64,000 nucleotides of DNA from an uncultured Lachnospiraceae bacterium (GTDB lineage: Bacteria; Bacillota; Clostridia; Lachnospirales; Lachnospiraceae), in assembly GCA_934352055.1 (NCBI GenBank), contig CAKRJY010000012.1, positions 1 to 64,000 of the forward strand. The letters run 5' to 3'. The position numbers were made by a program, and so were the translations under genes. This document shows positions 1-7,634 of the stretch, piece by piece. Within the stretch, counting starts at the first letter, position 1. Every line of letters starts with the position of its first letter. The notes beneath the pieces are model-generated. The model ran no database searches, had not been told where the DNA came from, and worked only from the letters and a program-made list of their open reading frames with translations.

Positions 1-53
1 GTAAACTATTACGTTGCGTAGGAGTCAATAGTTTTTCAAAGAAATTTTCAAAA

Positions 54-218
54 TTAACAGCTTGATAAATTCCGATTTCTATTTTGTTCCCATAACATGG
101 TGTACTCTTTTTCACCAGTATCTTCATCCAATCCTTCACATTGAATAATGAACCCTTCTCTTTGGTAAAAAGAAATATTCTCCTCAATTATAAAAGCGTT
201 CGTTGTCAGCCAATCCAG
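54..218 (-). pseudogene. GNAT acetyltransferase C-terminal remnant
   Basis: Reading the minus strand from 218 down to the stop at 54-56 gives about 54 codons. They include FYQREGF, then EGLDEDTGEKEY and TMLWEQN, the layout of the last beta strands of a GNAT N-acetyltransferase. No start codon or N-terminal acetyl-CoA domain is present: the frame is closed upstream by a TAG at 219-221, directly below tRNA-Arg. It therefore looks like the tail of a decayed or truncated gene. Its first codons overlap the tRNA terminator hairpin, so the recognisable part is really below about 195. The family call rests only on this C-terminal pattern. Confidence 0.45.
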
Positions 219-237
219 CTAACATTTCGAACGCTTT
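193..237 (-). terminator. Terminator of tRNA-Arg
   Basis: A perfect 10-bp inverted repeat (AAAGCGTTCG at 193-202 against CGAACGCTTT at 228-237) encloses a second short stem (TTAGC/GCTGA). On the minus strand it ends in TTT and continues AT-rich, a few bases after the tRNA-Arg 3' end. This fits an intrinsic terminator. Confidence 0.6.
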
Positions 238-243
238 AATGCC

Positions 244-317
244 CGTCGCCAAGAGGATTTGAACCTCCGACCCCTCGCTTAGGAGGCGAGTGCTCTATCC
301 AGCTGAGCTATGACGAC
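244..317 (-). tRNA. tRNA-Arg (anticodon CCT)
   Basis: On the minus strand the sequence folds as a full cloverleaf. The 7-bp acceptor stem is GTCGTCA with TGGCGAC, and the D arm contains AGCTCAGCTGGATAGAGC. The anticodon stem CTCGC/GCGAG holds the loop CTCCTAA, giving anticodon CCT, which reads AGG. The T arm contains GGTTCAAATCC and the discriminator base is G. The CCA end is not encoded. Confidence 0.95.
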
Positions 318-423
318 ATATGCCGAAACCCACGATTTAATAAATCTCTGGGATCTTCCTTTCGGCCATATATAAGATTATCAACTCTTTTTTGAGCTGT
401 CAATCTGCTGATTTTTGCAGTTT

Positions 424-1296
424 TTAAAATTCTACTGTTCCCTGCATCCAGATATTTCCTTTGAACCGTCGTCCAACTTCCGGAATACCTAATAAATCCT
501 TTTCGTTAATGCAGACATTGAATTCTATGTCATTACTTTCCAAATGCATGACATACAGCTCTTCCATGGTAACATAATTTGTTAATTTATGAAACTCTTT
601 AATTTCACCAATGACAGAAAATTTATCACTCTCTATGCCATAAGGCATAAAGGTTGTTCTTACAATACTATAAATATCTTCTTTTACAACACGCTTTGAA
701 ATCATGGAATATGTATCCATATCTTCCAATGTCAGACTTTCAATTGCGTTTTCGTCACCATCTCTGGCTGCAGCCATAAGAGACGCCCGGTCTGTTGTTT
801 TTTTATTTGTCTTTTTGATTGTAGGCTCTGCTATCGGAAGTAAAATTTTTCCTTCTAAAGAAAGACCTGTCATATAGGTTCTATAAAACCGCTCTCCTTC
901 ATAACCATGCTTGCCTTTTTCTTTTTGCAAGTACTCAATGGTATTTTGCAGATAAAAAATCAGATTTACACCCAGACGTATTTCGTCACAAAATCCCTGG
1001 TAACTTTCTTTATCTGATTGTTTGATAATATCTAATTCTCCATTGGTAGATAAGACATCACCTTTGCAATATGGATAATAATAATCTACTTTGAAATTAT
1101 CATTTGTATCGTATACGCCACGAATTGCAATGCCCACGTGTTCGCATACTTCAAAATCCATTTCGACAAATTCGTTTCCATCGGAATCCAATGCTACTTC
1201 ATGACTATCGGGTTTACGAATCGTTTCATAGATTAATTGATCCAATTCCTCTTTTGTAATATTAGAAAATCCAATCGCCTGTAAATAACTATGCAT
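424..1296 (-). CDS. DUF3881 family protein
   Basis: This 290-residue soluble protein has no signal peptide or membrane segment. I recognise it as the DUF3881 family, which I know mainly from Lachnospiraceae; its biochemical role is unknown. The N-terminus MHSYLQAIGF and the acidic middle region (around LTLEDMDTYSMI) fit that family. The C-terminal third looks beta-rich. It follows the DUF4446 gene after only 15 bases and is the last gene of the leftward parA-parB-DUF4446-DUF3881 string, so it is probably co-transcribed with the chromosome-partition genes. A functional link to partitioning is inference from position only. Confidence 0.75.
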   Translation of the reverse strand: MHSYLQAIGFSNITKEELDQLIYETIRKPDSHEVALDSDGNEFVEMDFEVCEHVGIAIRGVYDTNDNFKVDYYYPYCKGDVLSTNGELDIIKQSDKESYQGFCDEIRLGVNLIFYLQNTIEYLQKEKGKHGYEGERFYRTYMTGLSLEGKILLPIAEPTIKKTNKKTTDRASLMAAARDGDENAIESLTLEDMDTYSMISKRVVKEDIYSIVRTTFMPYGIESDKFSVIGEIKEFHKLTNYVTMEELYVMHLESNDIEFNVCINEKDLLGIPEVGRRFKGNIWMQGTVEF

Positions 1297-1311
1297 AAAT
1301 TCCTACTTTCC

Positions 1312-1809
1312 TTATTGGTTACTTGTAAGCGCAGCTTCGAGTGCCTGCTGTTCTTCATCTGCAAGTGTAATAATAGAATTACCATCAATGATTTCTTTTA
1401 CATATGTGTAGCAGCCTTCGCGACTATGAACAGCGTTTAATACGAAACCATCATTTTTTTCATCAAGCATAGCAAGGGAAAAACTAAGTTTGCCTCCCAT
1501 TTCCTGAAATGCATCATATTTTACCAAGCCATATTTTTGAAATCCAAATTTCATTCTCTTAAACAATGCATCAATATTTCGTTCATTTGCTGCATTTGTT
1601 TCAATTAATTCATCGACCTGTTCTAAACGATACACTAATGTATCCTCTAAAGACTTCGCATTTTTGCCTTTCATAAAAATTGCATATCTTTTCTTTAATT
1701 TACTCATCTGTACAATATTTACAATCATCAAAATGACAAGCAGTAAAATCACTGCTGCCATTCCGATCACAATATAATCTGTACTGATTCCCAAATATTC
1801 TTCTATCAT
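1312..1809 (-). CDS. DUF4446 family membrane-anchored protein
   Basis: The 165-residue protein starts with one hydrophobic segment (about residues 12-33, rich in V, I, L and M). A basic stretch and a helical, probably coiled-coil region (about 50-90) follow, then a compact C-terminal domain with KYGLVKYDAF and the GGKLSFSLAMLDEKNDGFVL region. That arrangement matches DUF4446, a family of unknown function usually found behind parB in Clostridia. It should sit in the cytoplasmic membrane with the soluble domain inside the cell. It lies 46 bases below parB and 15 bases above the DUF3881 gene in the same orientation. Confidence 0.75.
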   Translation of the reverse strand: MIEEYLGISTDYIVIGMAAVILLLVILMIVNIVQMSKLKKRYAIFMKGKNAKSLEDTLVYRLEQVDELIETNAANERNIDALFKRMKFGFQKYGLVKYDAFQEMGGKLSFSLAMLDEKNDGFVLNAVHSREGCYTYVKEIIDGNSIITLADEEQQALEAALTSNQ

Positions 1810-1855
1810 TCTTACACCATCTTTTCTATATTTTGTACTTTATCGAACACACGTT

Positions 1856-2770
1856 CTACTCTGGGCGAATAGATTGAAATAGACCAACAATGCGATCTAA
1901 TTCATCTTGAGAGTAATATTCGATTTCCACTCTTCCCTTTTTGTTATCCTTCGGTACAATTGTTACCTTTGTTCCAAGAGTCTTTTTCATTTGTTCCTGC
2001 AATTCTGCGTAGATTGCCTCAAGTCTTGGATCAATCTTTGGTTCCTTTTTCTTATCATCGTCTGTTTCATTCTGCAGACGTTTCACTTCTTTTTCTACAT
2101 CACGCACACTGAGCTTTTCATCAAATACACGCTGTGCAAAGTCATACTGTTTATCCTTATCTGCAATACCAAGGATTGCTCTTGCATGACCTGTAGAAAG
2201 CATTTCATCAATAACCATCTGCTGTACTCGATCATCCAATTTCAAAAGACGCATAGAGTTTGTAACTGCTGTTCTACTCTTTGAAACACGCTCTGCTACT
2301 TCATCCTGCTTTAAGTTAAATTCATCCAACAATTTCTTATAAGCAAGTGCTTCTTCAATTGGATTTAAGTCTTCACGCTGGATATTTTCAATCAGAGAAA
2401 TTTCTACAATTTCCTGCTCTGAAAGATTCATTACAATAACAGGTACTTCTTTCAATCCCGCTTTTTTTGCAGCGCGCCATCTACGCTCACCTGCAATAAT
2501 CTCATAGTAAGAATCTTTTCCATTTTTTACTTCATGCACCCAAAGCGGCGATAATACGCCATGTTGTTTGATAGAATCTGCTAATTCCATTAATGCATCT
2601 TCATCAAATGCTTTACGTGGCTGTTCTGCATTTGGTTCGATTTTATCAATGCTTACCAATGCTTTCGCATTCTCAACTGCATTCTGATCTGATACTTCTT
2701 TTGCACTCTCTATTGGTTTGCTTGGAATTAGAGAATCCAATCCTTTACCTAATCCTTTTTTTGCCGCCAT
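1856..2770 (-). CDS. parB: ParB/Spo0J chromosome-partitioning protein
   Basis: This is the CTP-dependent DNA-clamp protein that loads at parS and recruits SMC near the origin. The 304 residues show the N-terminal ParA-stimulating motif KGLGKGLDSLIP (5-16), the ParB/Srx CTP-binding domain with GERRWRA (94-100), and ENIQREDLNPIEE (128-140). The central HTH domain (about 145-215) contains SRTAVTNSMRLLKL, and a C-terminal dimerisation domain follows a charged linker. Length and order are normal for the family. It starts 2 bases after the parA stop. Two parS sites lie just above parA (3710-3725, 3821-3836), close enough for the clamp to spread over its own operon. Confidence 0.97.
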   Translation of the reverse strand: MAAKKGLGKGLDSLIPSKPIESAKEVSDQNAVENAKALVSIDKIEPNAEQPRKAFDEDALMELADSIKQHGVLSPLWVHEVKNGKDSYYEIIAGERRWRAAKKAGLKEVPVIVMNLSEQEIVEISLIENIQREDLNPIEEALAYKKLLDEFNLKQDEVAERVSKSRTAVTNSMRLLKLDDRVQQMVIDEMLSTGHARAILGIADKDKQYDFAQRVFDEKLSVRDVEKEVKRLQNETDDDKKKEPKIDPRLEAIYAELQEQMKKTLGTKVTIVPKDNKKGRVEIEYYSQDELDRIVGLFQSIRPE

Positions 2771-2772
2771 GA

Positions 2773-3543
2773 CTAGACATCCTTTCTCTCAATAATTTCC
2801 TTCGCCAGATTACGATAACTCTCTGCTCCGGAAGACTTTGCATCGTATAAATTGATTGGCAAACCATGAGATGGTGCTTCTGCCAAACGAACATTTCTAG
2901 GAATAATTGTCTGATAAACGGTAGCATTTAAGTTTTCTTTTACGGTATCTACAACATCGGATGAAAGATTTGTTCTTGCATCGTACATTGTAAATACAAC
3001 ACCATCTATCTTAAGATTTGGATTTAATCTTTCCTGAACCAGGTCAATTGTATGAATCAACTGGCTGATTCCTTCGAGCGCATAGTACTCACACTGAATT
3101 GGAACAAGAATAGAATCTGCTGTTGTCATTGCATTAACTGTAAGCATATTCAAAGAAGGTGGGCAGTCAATGATAATAAAATCATAATCATCACGAATAT
3201 AATCTACTGCATTTTTCAAAATATATTCTTTTTCATTGATTCCTAATAATTCAATCTCCGCTCCTGCTAAGTTTACATTAGATGGAATCAAAGATAAATG
3301 CTCAATATTTTCCACCTGTGTCATACTCTCTCGAATGGAACATTCTCCCAGCATTAATTCATATACTGTGTTTTCCATTTCTTCCTTATCAATACCAAAT
3401 CCACTGGTTGTATTTCCCTGAGGATCTAAGTCAATAACCAATACTTTTTTTTCAAGTTCTGCTAAACATGCTGATAAATTAATAGATGTTGTTGTCTTAC
3501 CAACGCCACCTTTTTGATTTGCGATTGCGATGATTCTTCCCAT
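2773..3543 (-). CDS. parA: ParA/Soj chromosome-partitioning ATPase
   Basis: The 256-residue deviant-Walker ATPase has QKGGVGKTTT (10-19) as P-loop with the signature first lysine, followed by VIDLDPQGN and DCPPSLN as the Walker A' and B regions. There is no N-terminal DNA-binding extension, so this is the short chromosomal Soj type, not a plasmid type Ia ParA. Soj proteins act with ParB in origin segregation and regulate DnaA. It is the first gene of the leftward parA-parB-DUF4446-DUF3881 string. An extended -10 promoter (3603-3611) lies 60 bases upstream, with parS and DnaA boxes beyond it. Confidence 0.97.
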   Translation of the reverse strand: MGRIIAIANQKGGVGKTTTSINLSACLAELEKKVLVIDLDPQGNTTSGFGIDKEEMENTVYELMLGECSIRESMTQVENIEHLSLIPSNVNLAGAEIELLGINEKEYILKNAVDYIRDDYDFIIIDCPPSLNMLTVNAMTTADSILVPIQCEYYALEGISQLIHTIDLVQERLNPNLKIDGVVFTMYDARTNLSSDVVDTVKENLNATVYQTIIPRNVRLAEAPSHGLPINLYDAKSSGAESYRNLAKEIIERKDV

Positions 3544-3602
3544 CTGAATAAACTTCCTTTCATCTCATATTCTAGTCGTATTTTTTATTCATAACGATAC
3601 CA

Positions 3603-3611
3603 ATTATAGCA
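3603..3611 (-). promoter_or_regulatory. Extended -10 promoter of parA
   Basis: The minus strand reads TGCTATAAT, a perfect -10 hexamer with the TGn extension, 60 bases before the parA start. The -35 region at the right distance is only T-rich (TTTTTA). Confidence 0.5.
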
Positions 3612-3694
3612 CTTTTATCCGTGTTTAAAAAGTGAATTTTCCTTATGAAATCAGCACTCTGGTATTATAAAATACTACATATTGTCTATTCACA

Positions 3695-3703
3695 TTATCC
3701 ACA
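3695..3703 (+). promoter_or_regulatory. DnaA box
   Basis: TTATCCACA is an exact match to the consensus DnaA box. It lies 6 bases from the first parS site and about 150 bases above parA. Confidence 0.7.
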
Positions 3704-3709
3704 TTCATA

Positions 3710-3725
3710 CGTTTCACGTGAAACA
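3710..3725. promoter_or_regulatory. parS site 1
   Basis: CGTTTCACGTGAAACA matches the 16-bp parS consensus TGTTTCACGTGAAACA at 15 of 16 positions; only the first base differs. It lies upstream of parA, as expected for an origin-proximal ParB loading site. Confidence 0.92.
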
Positions 3726-3795
3726 TTTATACAATATGTAGTTCTTTTATCTTGAGTTTAAAGATTTTTCAACACTAAATATTGTGGTTTGATAT

Positions 3796-3804
3796 TGTGG
3801 ATAA
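3796..3804 (-). promoter_or_regulatory. DnaA box
   Basis: TGTGGATAA, the exact reverse complement of TTATCCACA, lies 16 bases before the second parS site. With 3695-3703 it brackets the first parS in inverted orientation. Confidence 0.7.
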
Positions 3805-3820
3805 CTAGACCTGTTCAAAA

Positions 3821-3836
3821 TGTTTCACGTGAAACA
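3821..3836. promoter_or_regulatory. parS site 2
   Basis: TGTTTCACGTGAAACA is a perfect 16-bp palindromic parS consensus, 111 bases from site 1. The region 3544-3974 holds no gene; parS sites, DnaA boxes and promoters are its content. Confidence 0.97.
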
Positions 3837-3974
3837 TTTTACAATATATGTCTATATGTAGTGTTTTAAATAAAAATAATAATATTTTAAAACATCGCAG
3901 AATGATTGAAATATAAGACTTTTTCATATAAAATCAAAGTAACAATACATTTTTCATATAAAAAGGAAAGCATT

Positions 3975-4562
3975 ATGAAACCATTAAAAAATAAAACAGA
4001 TGAATTTTATAGTCCCTGGCCTAGGATCATTTATTTTCTATTATGTTTATCATTAGCAGGAACATTACTATTTTTTATCTTATATGCAAAACTACAGATA
4101 AATTGGATCGAGTCTATTGCAATTACTTTTTTTACAACTACATATCATATTGGAATACGACTATTATCACCCGTAATACTCTCTCTGCTATTTCACAAAA
4201 AATATGATTATCATCATAAGTGGTTTCAACCAAAGAAGTATGAACAAACACTATATAAAATCCTAAACGTAAAAAAATGGAAAACAAAAGTCATGGTTTA
4301 CGACCCTAGTGAATTTTCTTTAAAAGTACATAGTGTAGATCAGATTATAAATAATATGTGTCATGCAGAAGTTGTACATGAGCTGATTATGCTATGCAGT
4401 ATGTTATCCATTTTCTTTGCCAAACCTTTTGGAGCATTACCTGTATTTGTCATCACTGCAATCTGTGCCACACTATTTGATAGTATGTTTGTTATCATAC
4501 AACGATATAATCGACCAAGAGTGATTCGCATATATGAATCTAAAAATAGACATAAAAAATAA
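3975..4562 (+). CDS. CrtO-like acyltransferase family membrane protein
   Basis: The 195-residue membrane protein has two strong N-terminal hydrophobic segments (about 17-38 and 45-70). A cytoplasmic stretch containing YKILNVKKWKTK follows, then CHAEVVHELIML, two more hydrophobic segments and the terminal motif QRYNRPR. The KKWK / AE-x2-HE / QRYNRPR pattern resembles the glycosyl-4,4'-diaponeurosporenoate acyltransferase (CrtO) family, but no carotenoid gene lies nearby, so the substrate is probably different. The start at 3975 is chosen because AAAGGAAAG precedes it; the frame is open 23 codons further up without a ribosome site. The gene runs head-on to replication between parA and rsmG. Confidence 0.6.
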   Translation: MKPLKNKTDEFYSPWPRIIYFLLCLSLAGTLLFFILYAKLQINWIESIAITFFTTTYHIGIRLLSPVILSLLFHKKYDYHHKWFQPKKYEQTLYKILNVKKWKTKVMVYDPSEFSLKVHSVDQIINNMCHAEVVHELIMLCSMLSIFFAKPFGALPVFVITAICATLFDSMFVIIQRYNRPRVIRIYESKNRHKK

Positions 4563-4584
4563 GGGATATGTGTATCCCTTATTT
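4557..4584. terminator. Bidirectional terminator
   Basis: AAATAAGGGATA (4557-4568) and TATCCCTTATTT (4573-4584) form a 12-bp stem around TGTG. A T run follows on the plus strand and an A/T-rich flank on the minus strand. It separates the converging genes ending at 4562 and 4636. Confidence 0.8.
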
Positions 4585-4635
4585 TTATATATCCGAATTC
4601 TTTTTTATAAAATAATCTAACTCTAATCCTTTATA

Positions 4636-5085
4636 TTAATACCTATCTATGAAATGCTCTAATTCTAATTTAGCTCTTCTTGAATCCTGTATCATATATT
4701 TTGTTATATTCCGTAATTCATTTTTCTGTTCATCTGATATCTTGTTATTTTCACGTGAAACATCTTTCAACTGCTGCCATTCATTTAATGCATTCTGACA
4801 TTCCAATAACTTATCATGAATCTCTTTCGTATCATTCTCAATGCGAATTTTATCTTGATTCAACTGTACTAACAATTGTTGTAATTCCTGTATACGAGAT
4901 TTATTCTTTTGATTCATATCCCTTGGCGTAAAATCAGAAAAATAAGTGCTATCCTCTTCATCCAATAAATCAAGGAATTTTTCATTTTCTTTTATTTTAC
5001 TAAGGACTAATTCATAGTCTTCATCCAGCTCAATTTTTTTAGCAATCAACCCTTCCTGCTGTTTTTCCAAAAATTCACGTATCAT
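4636..5085 (-). CDS. Coiled-coil protein of unknown function
   Basis: I do not recognise this 149-residue protein. It is highly charged, has no signal peptide or membrane segment, and is predicted by eye to be almost wholly helical, with heptad-like runs at about 12-40 and 60-115. The only non-helical interruption is FSDFTPRDM near residue 50. The start is preceded by AAAAGGGATAG. A 14/16 match to parS lies inside the coding sequence (4747-4762). It may be lineage-specific; the position next to parA suggests, but does not show, a chromosome-organisation or regulatory role. The gene is monocistronic and converges with the CrtO-like gene. Confidence 0.6.
   Translation of the reverse strand: MIREFLEKQQEGLIAKKIELDEDYELVLSKIKENEKFLDLLDEEDSTYFSDFTPRDMNQKNKSRIQELQQLLVQLNQDKIRIENDTKEIHDKLLECQNALNEWQQLKDVSRENNKISDEQKNELRNITKYMIQDSRRAKLELEHFIDRY
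4747..4762. promoter_or_regulatory. parS-like site inside a gene
   Basis: ATTTTCACGTGAAACA matches the parS consensus at 14 of 16 positions. The central 12 bases TTCACGTGAAAC are intact; the two mismatches are the first two bases. It is 911 bases from the perfect site at 3821. Confidence 0.6.
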
Positions 5086-5233
5086 AATCTATCCCTTTTC
5101 TATATGTACATTCTATATACATCACAAATTATTTATTACAAATACTTTATTACGCTACTACGTTAATGCACTACTATTTTATATCATCCGACATCCGCTT
5201 TAAACAAGCAACTTCTTACTATAATTGTAGACG

Positions 5234-5249
5234 AATATCATATGATATT
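5234..5249. repeat. Perfect 16-bp palindrome in a gene-free stretch
   Basis: AATATCATATGATATT is a perfect palindrome without spacer, within the 405-base gene-free stretch 5086-5490. It could be an operator but may be chance in AT-rich DNA. Apart from this and the promoter at 5422-5450 I see no feature in the stretch. Confidence 0.3.
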
Positions 5250-5421
5250 AGAGTAAGTACTTGTACCAATTTTTCACTTCCATGTTCTCATACCACAAGT
5301 ATATAACTATTTTTCACTTTTGGCTACCTTAACCCCCGTCTAAAGTCAGTAGGATTGCGGTGGTCCTATTTCAACATGTATGATGAATTATCAAAAAATT
5401 CTAAAAGTTTTTAGAAAATAT

Positions 5422-5450
5422 TTGATAAGGTGTATAAAGTACACTATAAT
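5422..5450 (+). promoter_or_regulatory. Sigma-A promoter of the hydrolase gene
   Basis: TTGATA (5422-5427), a 17-base spacer and TATAAT (5445-5450) lie 40 bases before the start at 5491. The spacer contains the inverted repeat GTGTA-TAAAG-TACAC, which could bind a repressor. Confidence 0.8.
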
Positions 5451-5490
5451 AAAAAATAATAGTAGTAAAACATCTTAGGAGAATATAAGT

Positions 5491-6432
5491 ATGGGTAAAA
5501 AACATTCCTTATTAAAAACTGTGGTTGCTGCAACAGCTGCTCTTTATGCAACAAATACAGCCATCGATTATCGCGCAAAAGAAAAAAATCTCTGCAGTAG
5601 CACAAAAGGTCAATTTTACAATTTTAAATATGGAGACATCTACTACCAGGTACAAGGAGAAGGATCTCCTCTTCTTTTGATTCATAATCTCGATACCATA
5701 AGTTCCGGATATGAATGGTCTAAGATTCTCAAAAAATTAGAAAAGACACATAAAGTATATACGTTAGACTTGCTTGGCTGTGGACAATCGGACAAGCCAT
5801 CACTTACCTACACAAACTTTTTATTTGTACAGCTCATAACAAGTTTTGTCCGCGATGTCATTTGTGAAAAAACAAGCGTCGTTGCAAGTGCTGATGCTTC
5901 TTCCATTGCCATTATGGCAAACCAGATGGAGCCTGCTTTATTTGATCATATTATTTTAATCAATCCATCCGATATTCATGAGATGAAAATGGAAACAAAT
6001 AATTTAGATATGGCTATCAAAAATATCTTATTTGCACCATTGATTGGAACAACTCTTTATAATTTTTATGTCAGTGAAGAACACATACGCAGCATTTTTC
6101 AGAAAAAATATCTGAGCTATCCTCTTGCGGAGAATAAAAAATTTATTGACTTGTATTATCAATCTGCACACATCAATAAAAGCAATGGAAGATTCTTATA
6201 TGCCAGTAAAAAATGTTCCTATACAAATGTTGATGTTACAAAAGCAATTGCTGATAAAAACAATTTGCACATCATAGAAAGTACAGATCGAAAGAAAGCA
6301 ATTCGTATTGCAGAAGATTATAAAAAATACAATTCAAAAATTGATATCACCTATATATCCAATTCCAAATTACTTCCAATGTTGGAAGTACCGGAACAAT
6401 GCTTAAAGATTATTCATAAATATCTGGCATAA
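5491..6432 (+). CDS. Alpha/beta hydrolase-fold protein, atypical active site
   Basis: The 313-residue protein has a short hydrophobic N-terminal stretch (about 7-23) that may be a membrane anchor. The hydrolase core follows: LLLIHNLDT as oxyanion strand (61-69), the conserved DLLGCGQSDKP (93-103) and a C-terminal cap. The position of the nucleophile elbow reads VASADASS (131-138) and lacks the usual GxSxG; Ala occupies the serine place if aligned to VVGHSMGG. It may be a non-catalytic relative or use a shifted serine. AGGAG precedes the start and a strong promoter lies at 5422-5450. The next gene follows after 35 bases on the same strand. Confidence 0.7.
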   Translation: MGKKHSLLKTVVAATAALYATNTAIDYRAKEKNLCSSTKGQFYNFKYGDIYYQVQGEGSPLLLIHNLDTISSGYEWSKILKKLEKTHKVYTLDLLGCGQSDKPSLTYTNFLFVQLITSFVRDVICEKTSVVASADASSIAIMANQMEPALFDHIILINPSDIHEMKMETNNLDMAIKNILFAPLIGTTLYNFYVSEEHIRSIFQKKYLSYPLAENKKFIDLYYQSAHINKSNGRFLYASKKCSYTNVDVTKAIADKNNLHIIESTDRKKAIRIAEDYKKYNSKIDITYISNSKLLPMLEVPEQCLKIIHKYLA

Positions 6433-6467
6433 CCTTATCAATTTTACACACGAAACAGGACATGCTT

Positions 6468-6857
6468 ATGGAAAAGAATACAAAAGAGTGCATCATATGT
6501 CATAGATTATTATCCGATGATTATGAGGGCGATATTTGCCCTCATTGTCAGGAAGAAGATTTGTTTGCACGTGTCAAAGATTACATTCGATCAAATGTCG
6601 TAAATGAATACATGGTAGCAGAACATTTTCACATTTCTCTGCGAAAAGTGAGAAACTGGATCAAAGAAGGTCGTATTGAATATGTTGAAAACAATACACA
6701 GATTGTTGGTACCAAATGTCAACGCTGTGGTAAACCAGTCTCCTTTGGTACGTTATGTCCGGATTGTATGCGTCTGATGAATTATAACAACAAGAAAATT
6801 CAACTTACACCGGATTTCAATCAAAAAGAAGACGATCGTATGCGTTTCTTAGAATAA
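6468..6857 (+). CDS. Zinc-finger/HTH regulatory-type protein (YvyF/TIGR03826-like)
   Basis: The protein of about 129 residues begins with a CxxC...CxxC zinc knuckle (CIICHRLL...CPHC). A helical segment follows that looks like a winged or MerR-like HTH (VVNEYMVAEHFHISLRKVRN), then a second CxxC...CxxC pair (CQRCGKPV...CPDC). The order recalls YvyF/TIGR03826 flagellar-operon proteins, but no flagellar genes are near, so I treat that as structural similarity only. AGGA sits 7 bases before the ATG at 6468; an ATG at 6462 lies too close to it. Probably co-transcribed with the hydrolase gene. Confidence 0.6.
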   Translation: MEKNTKECIICHRLLSDDYEGDICPHCQEEDLFARVKDYIRSNVVNEYMVAEHFHISLRKVRNWIKEGRIEYVENNTQIVGTKCQRCGKPVSFGTLCPDCMRLMNYNNKKIQLTPDFNQKEDDRMRFLE

Positions 6858-6858
6858 A

Positions 6859-6896
6859 AAAATCTGAGATAAGAAATAAAACTTATCTCAGATTTT
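6859..6896. terminator. Bidirectional terminator
   Basis: AAAATCTGAGATAAG (6859-6873) and its exact complement at 6882-6896 form a 15-bp stem with an 8-base loop and flanking A and T runs. It serves the plus-strand gene ending at 6857 and the leftward operon ending with rsmG. Confidence 0.9.
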
Positions 6897-6897
6897 T

Positions 6898-7620
6898 TTA
6901 ATGTAATGGATCTTTTGAAGGAGTCCCTGCCTTTCTTGGATACGCCTTCGGTGTCTTCTTTTCTTTTTGAATAACCACAAAAGATCTCTGTAATTCTGAA
7001 TCCGGCAATGTAAATTTGTAAACATCCTTTACTTTTCCGCCCAAAATAGCAATTCCTTTTTTTCCATCTTCCAATTCATCTTCGATAGTAGAAGATTTAT
7101 AAGAAATAAAAGAACCACCAATTTTTACAAATGGTAAACAGTATTCTGACAAAGTAGAAATATTTGCAACTGCGCGAGAAACACAAAGATCAAAACCTTC
7201 TCTGTATTTTTTGTTTCTTGCAGCTTCCTCCGCTCTTCCATGAACGGCTTCGATATCTTGCAATTGCAAAGAGGATATAACATCCTGTAAAAATAAAACA
7301 CGTTTGTTTAATGAATCCATTAAGGTAATCTCAAGTTCAGGAAAAACAATCTTAAGTGGAATACCAGGAAAGCCTGCTCCTGTGCCAAGGTCAAGTACTT
7401 TCAGAGGTTGATGTAAATCCATCTGCTTGGTAAGTGATACACTATCCAAAAAATGTTTTTCCACAACCTCATCAAATTCTGTAATCGCTGTCAGATTCAT
7501 AACTTTATTTTTTTCAACCAACATCTCATAATATTGCAAAAATTGTTCCATCTGCTTTTCAGATAATTCAATATGAAGCTGTTGTAATCCGTTTTTAAAT
7601 TTTTCTAAATTATAATTCAT
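6898..7620 (-). CDS. rsmG: 16S rRNA (guanine-527 N7)-methyltransferase RsmG
   Basis: RsmG (GidB) methylates G527 of 16S rRNA using S-adenosylmethionine; loss gives low-level streptomycin resistance in many bacteria. The 240-residue protein has the family N-terminal helices, the SAM-binding loop VLDLGTGAGFPGIPL (75-89), VHGRAEEAA and CVSRAVANISTLSEYCLPF. It ends in a basic tail with KKTPKAYPRKAGTP, typical for the family. It is the last gene of the leftward operon, 14 bases after mnmG, and stops inside the shared terminator. Confidence 0.96.
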   Translation of the reverse strand: MNYNLEKFKNGLQQLHIELSEKQMEQFLQYYEMLVEKNKVMNLTAITEFDEVVEKHFLDSVSLTKQMDLHQPLKVLDLGTGAGFPGIPLKIVFPELEITLMDSLNKRVLFLQDVISSLQLQDIEAVHGRAEEAARNKKYREGFDLCVSRAVANISTLSEYCLPFVKIGGSFISYKSSTIEDELEDGKKGIAILGGKVKDVYKFTLPDSELQRSFVVIQKEKKTPKAYPRKAGTPSKDPLH

Positions 7621-7634
7621 ATATGATTCCTATC

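Noticed and set aside
5320..5390. Sequence ACCCCCGTCTAAAG with CGGTGGTCC, reminiscent of ends of IS200/IS605-type elements
   Set aside because: No tnpA or tnpB fragment and no matching second end nearby; resemblance is from memory and too short.
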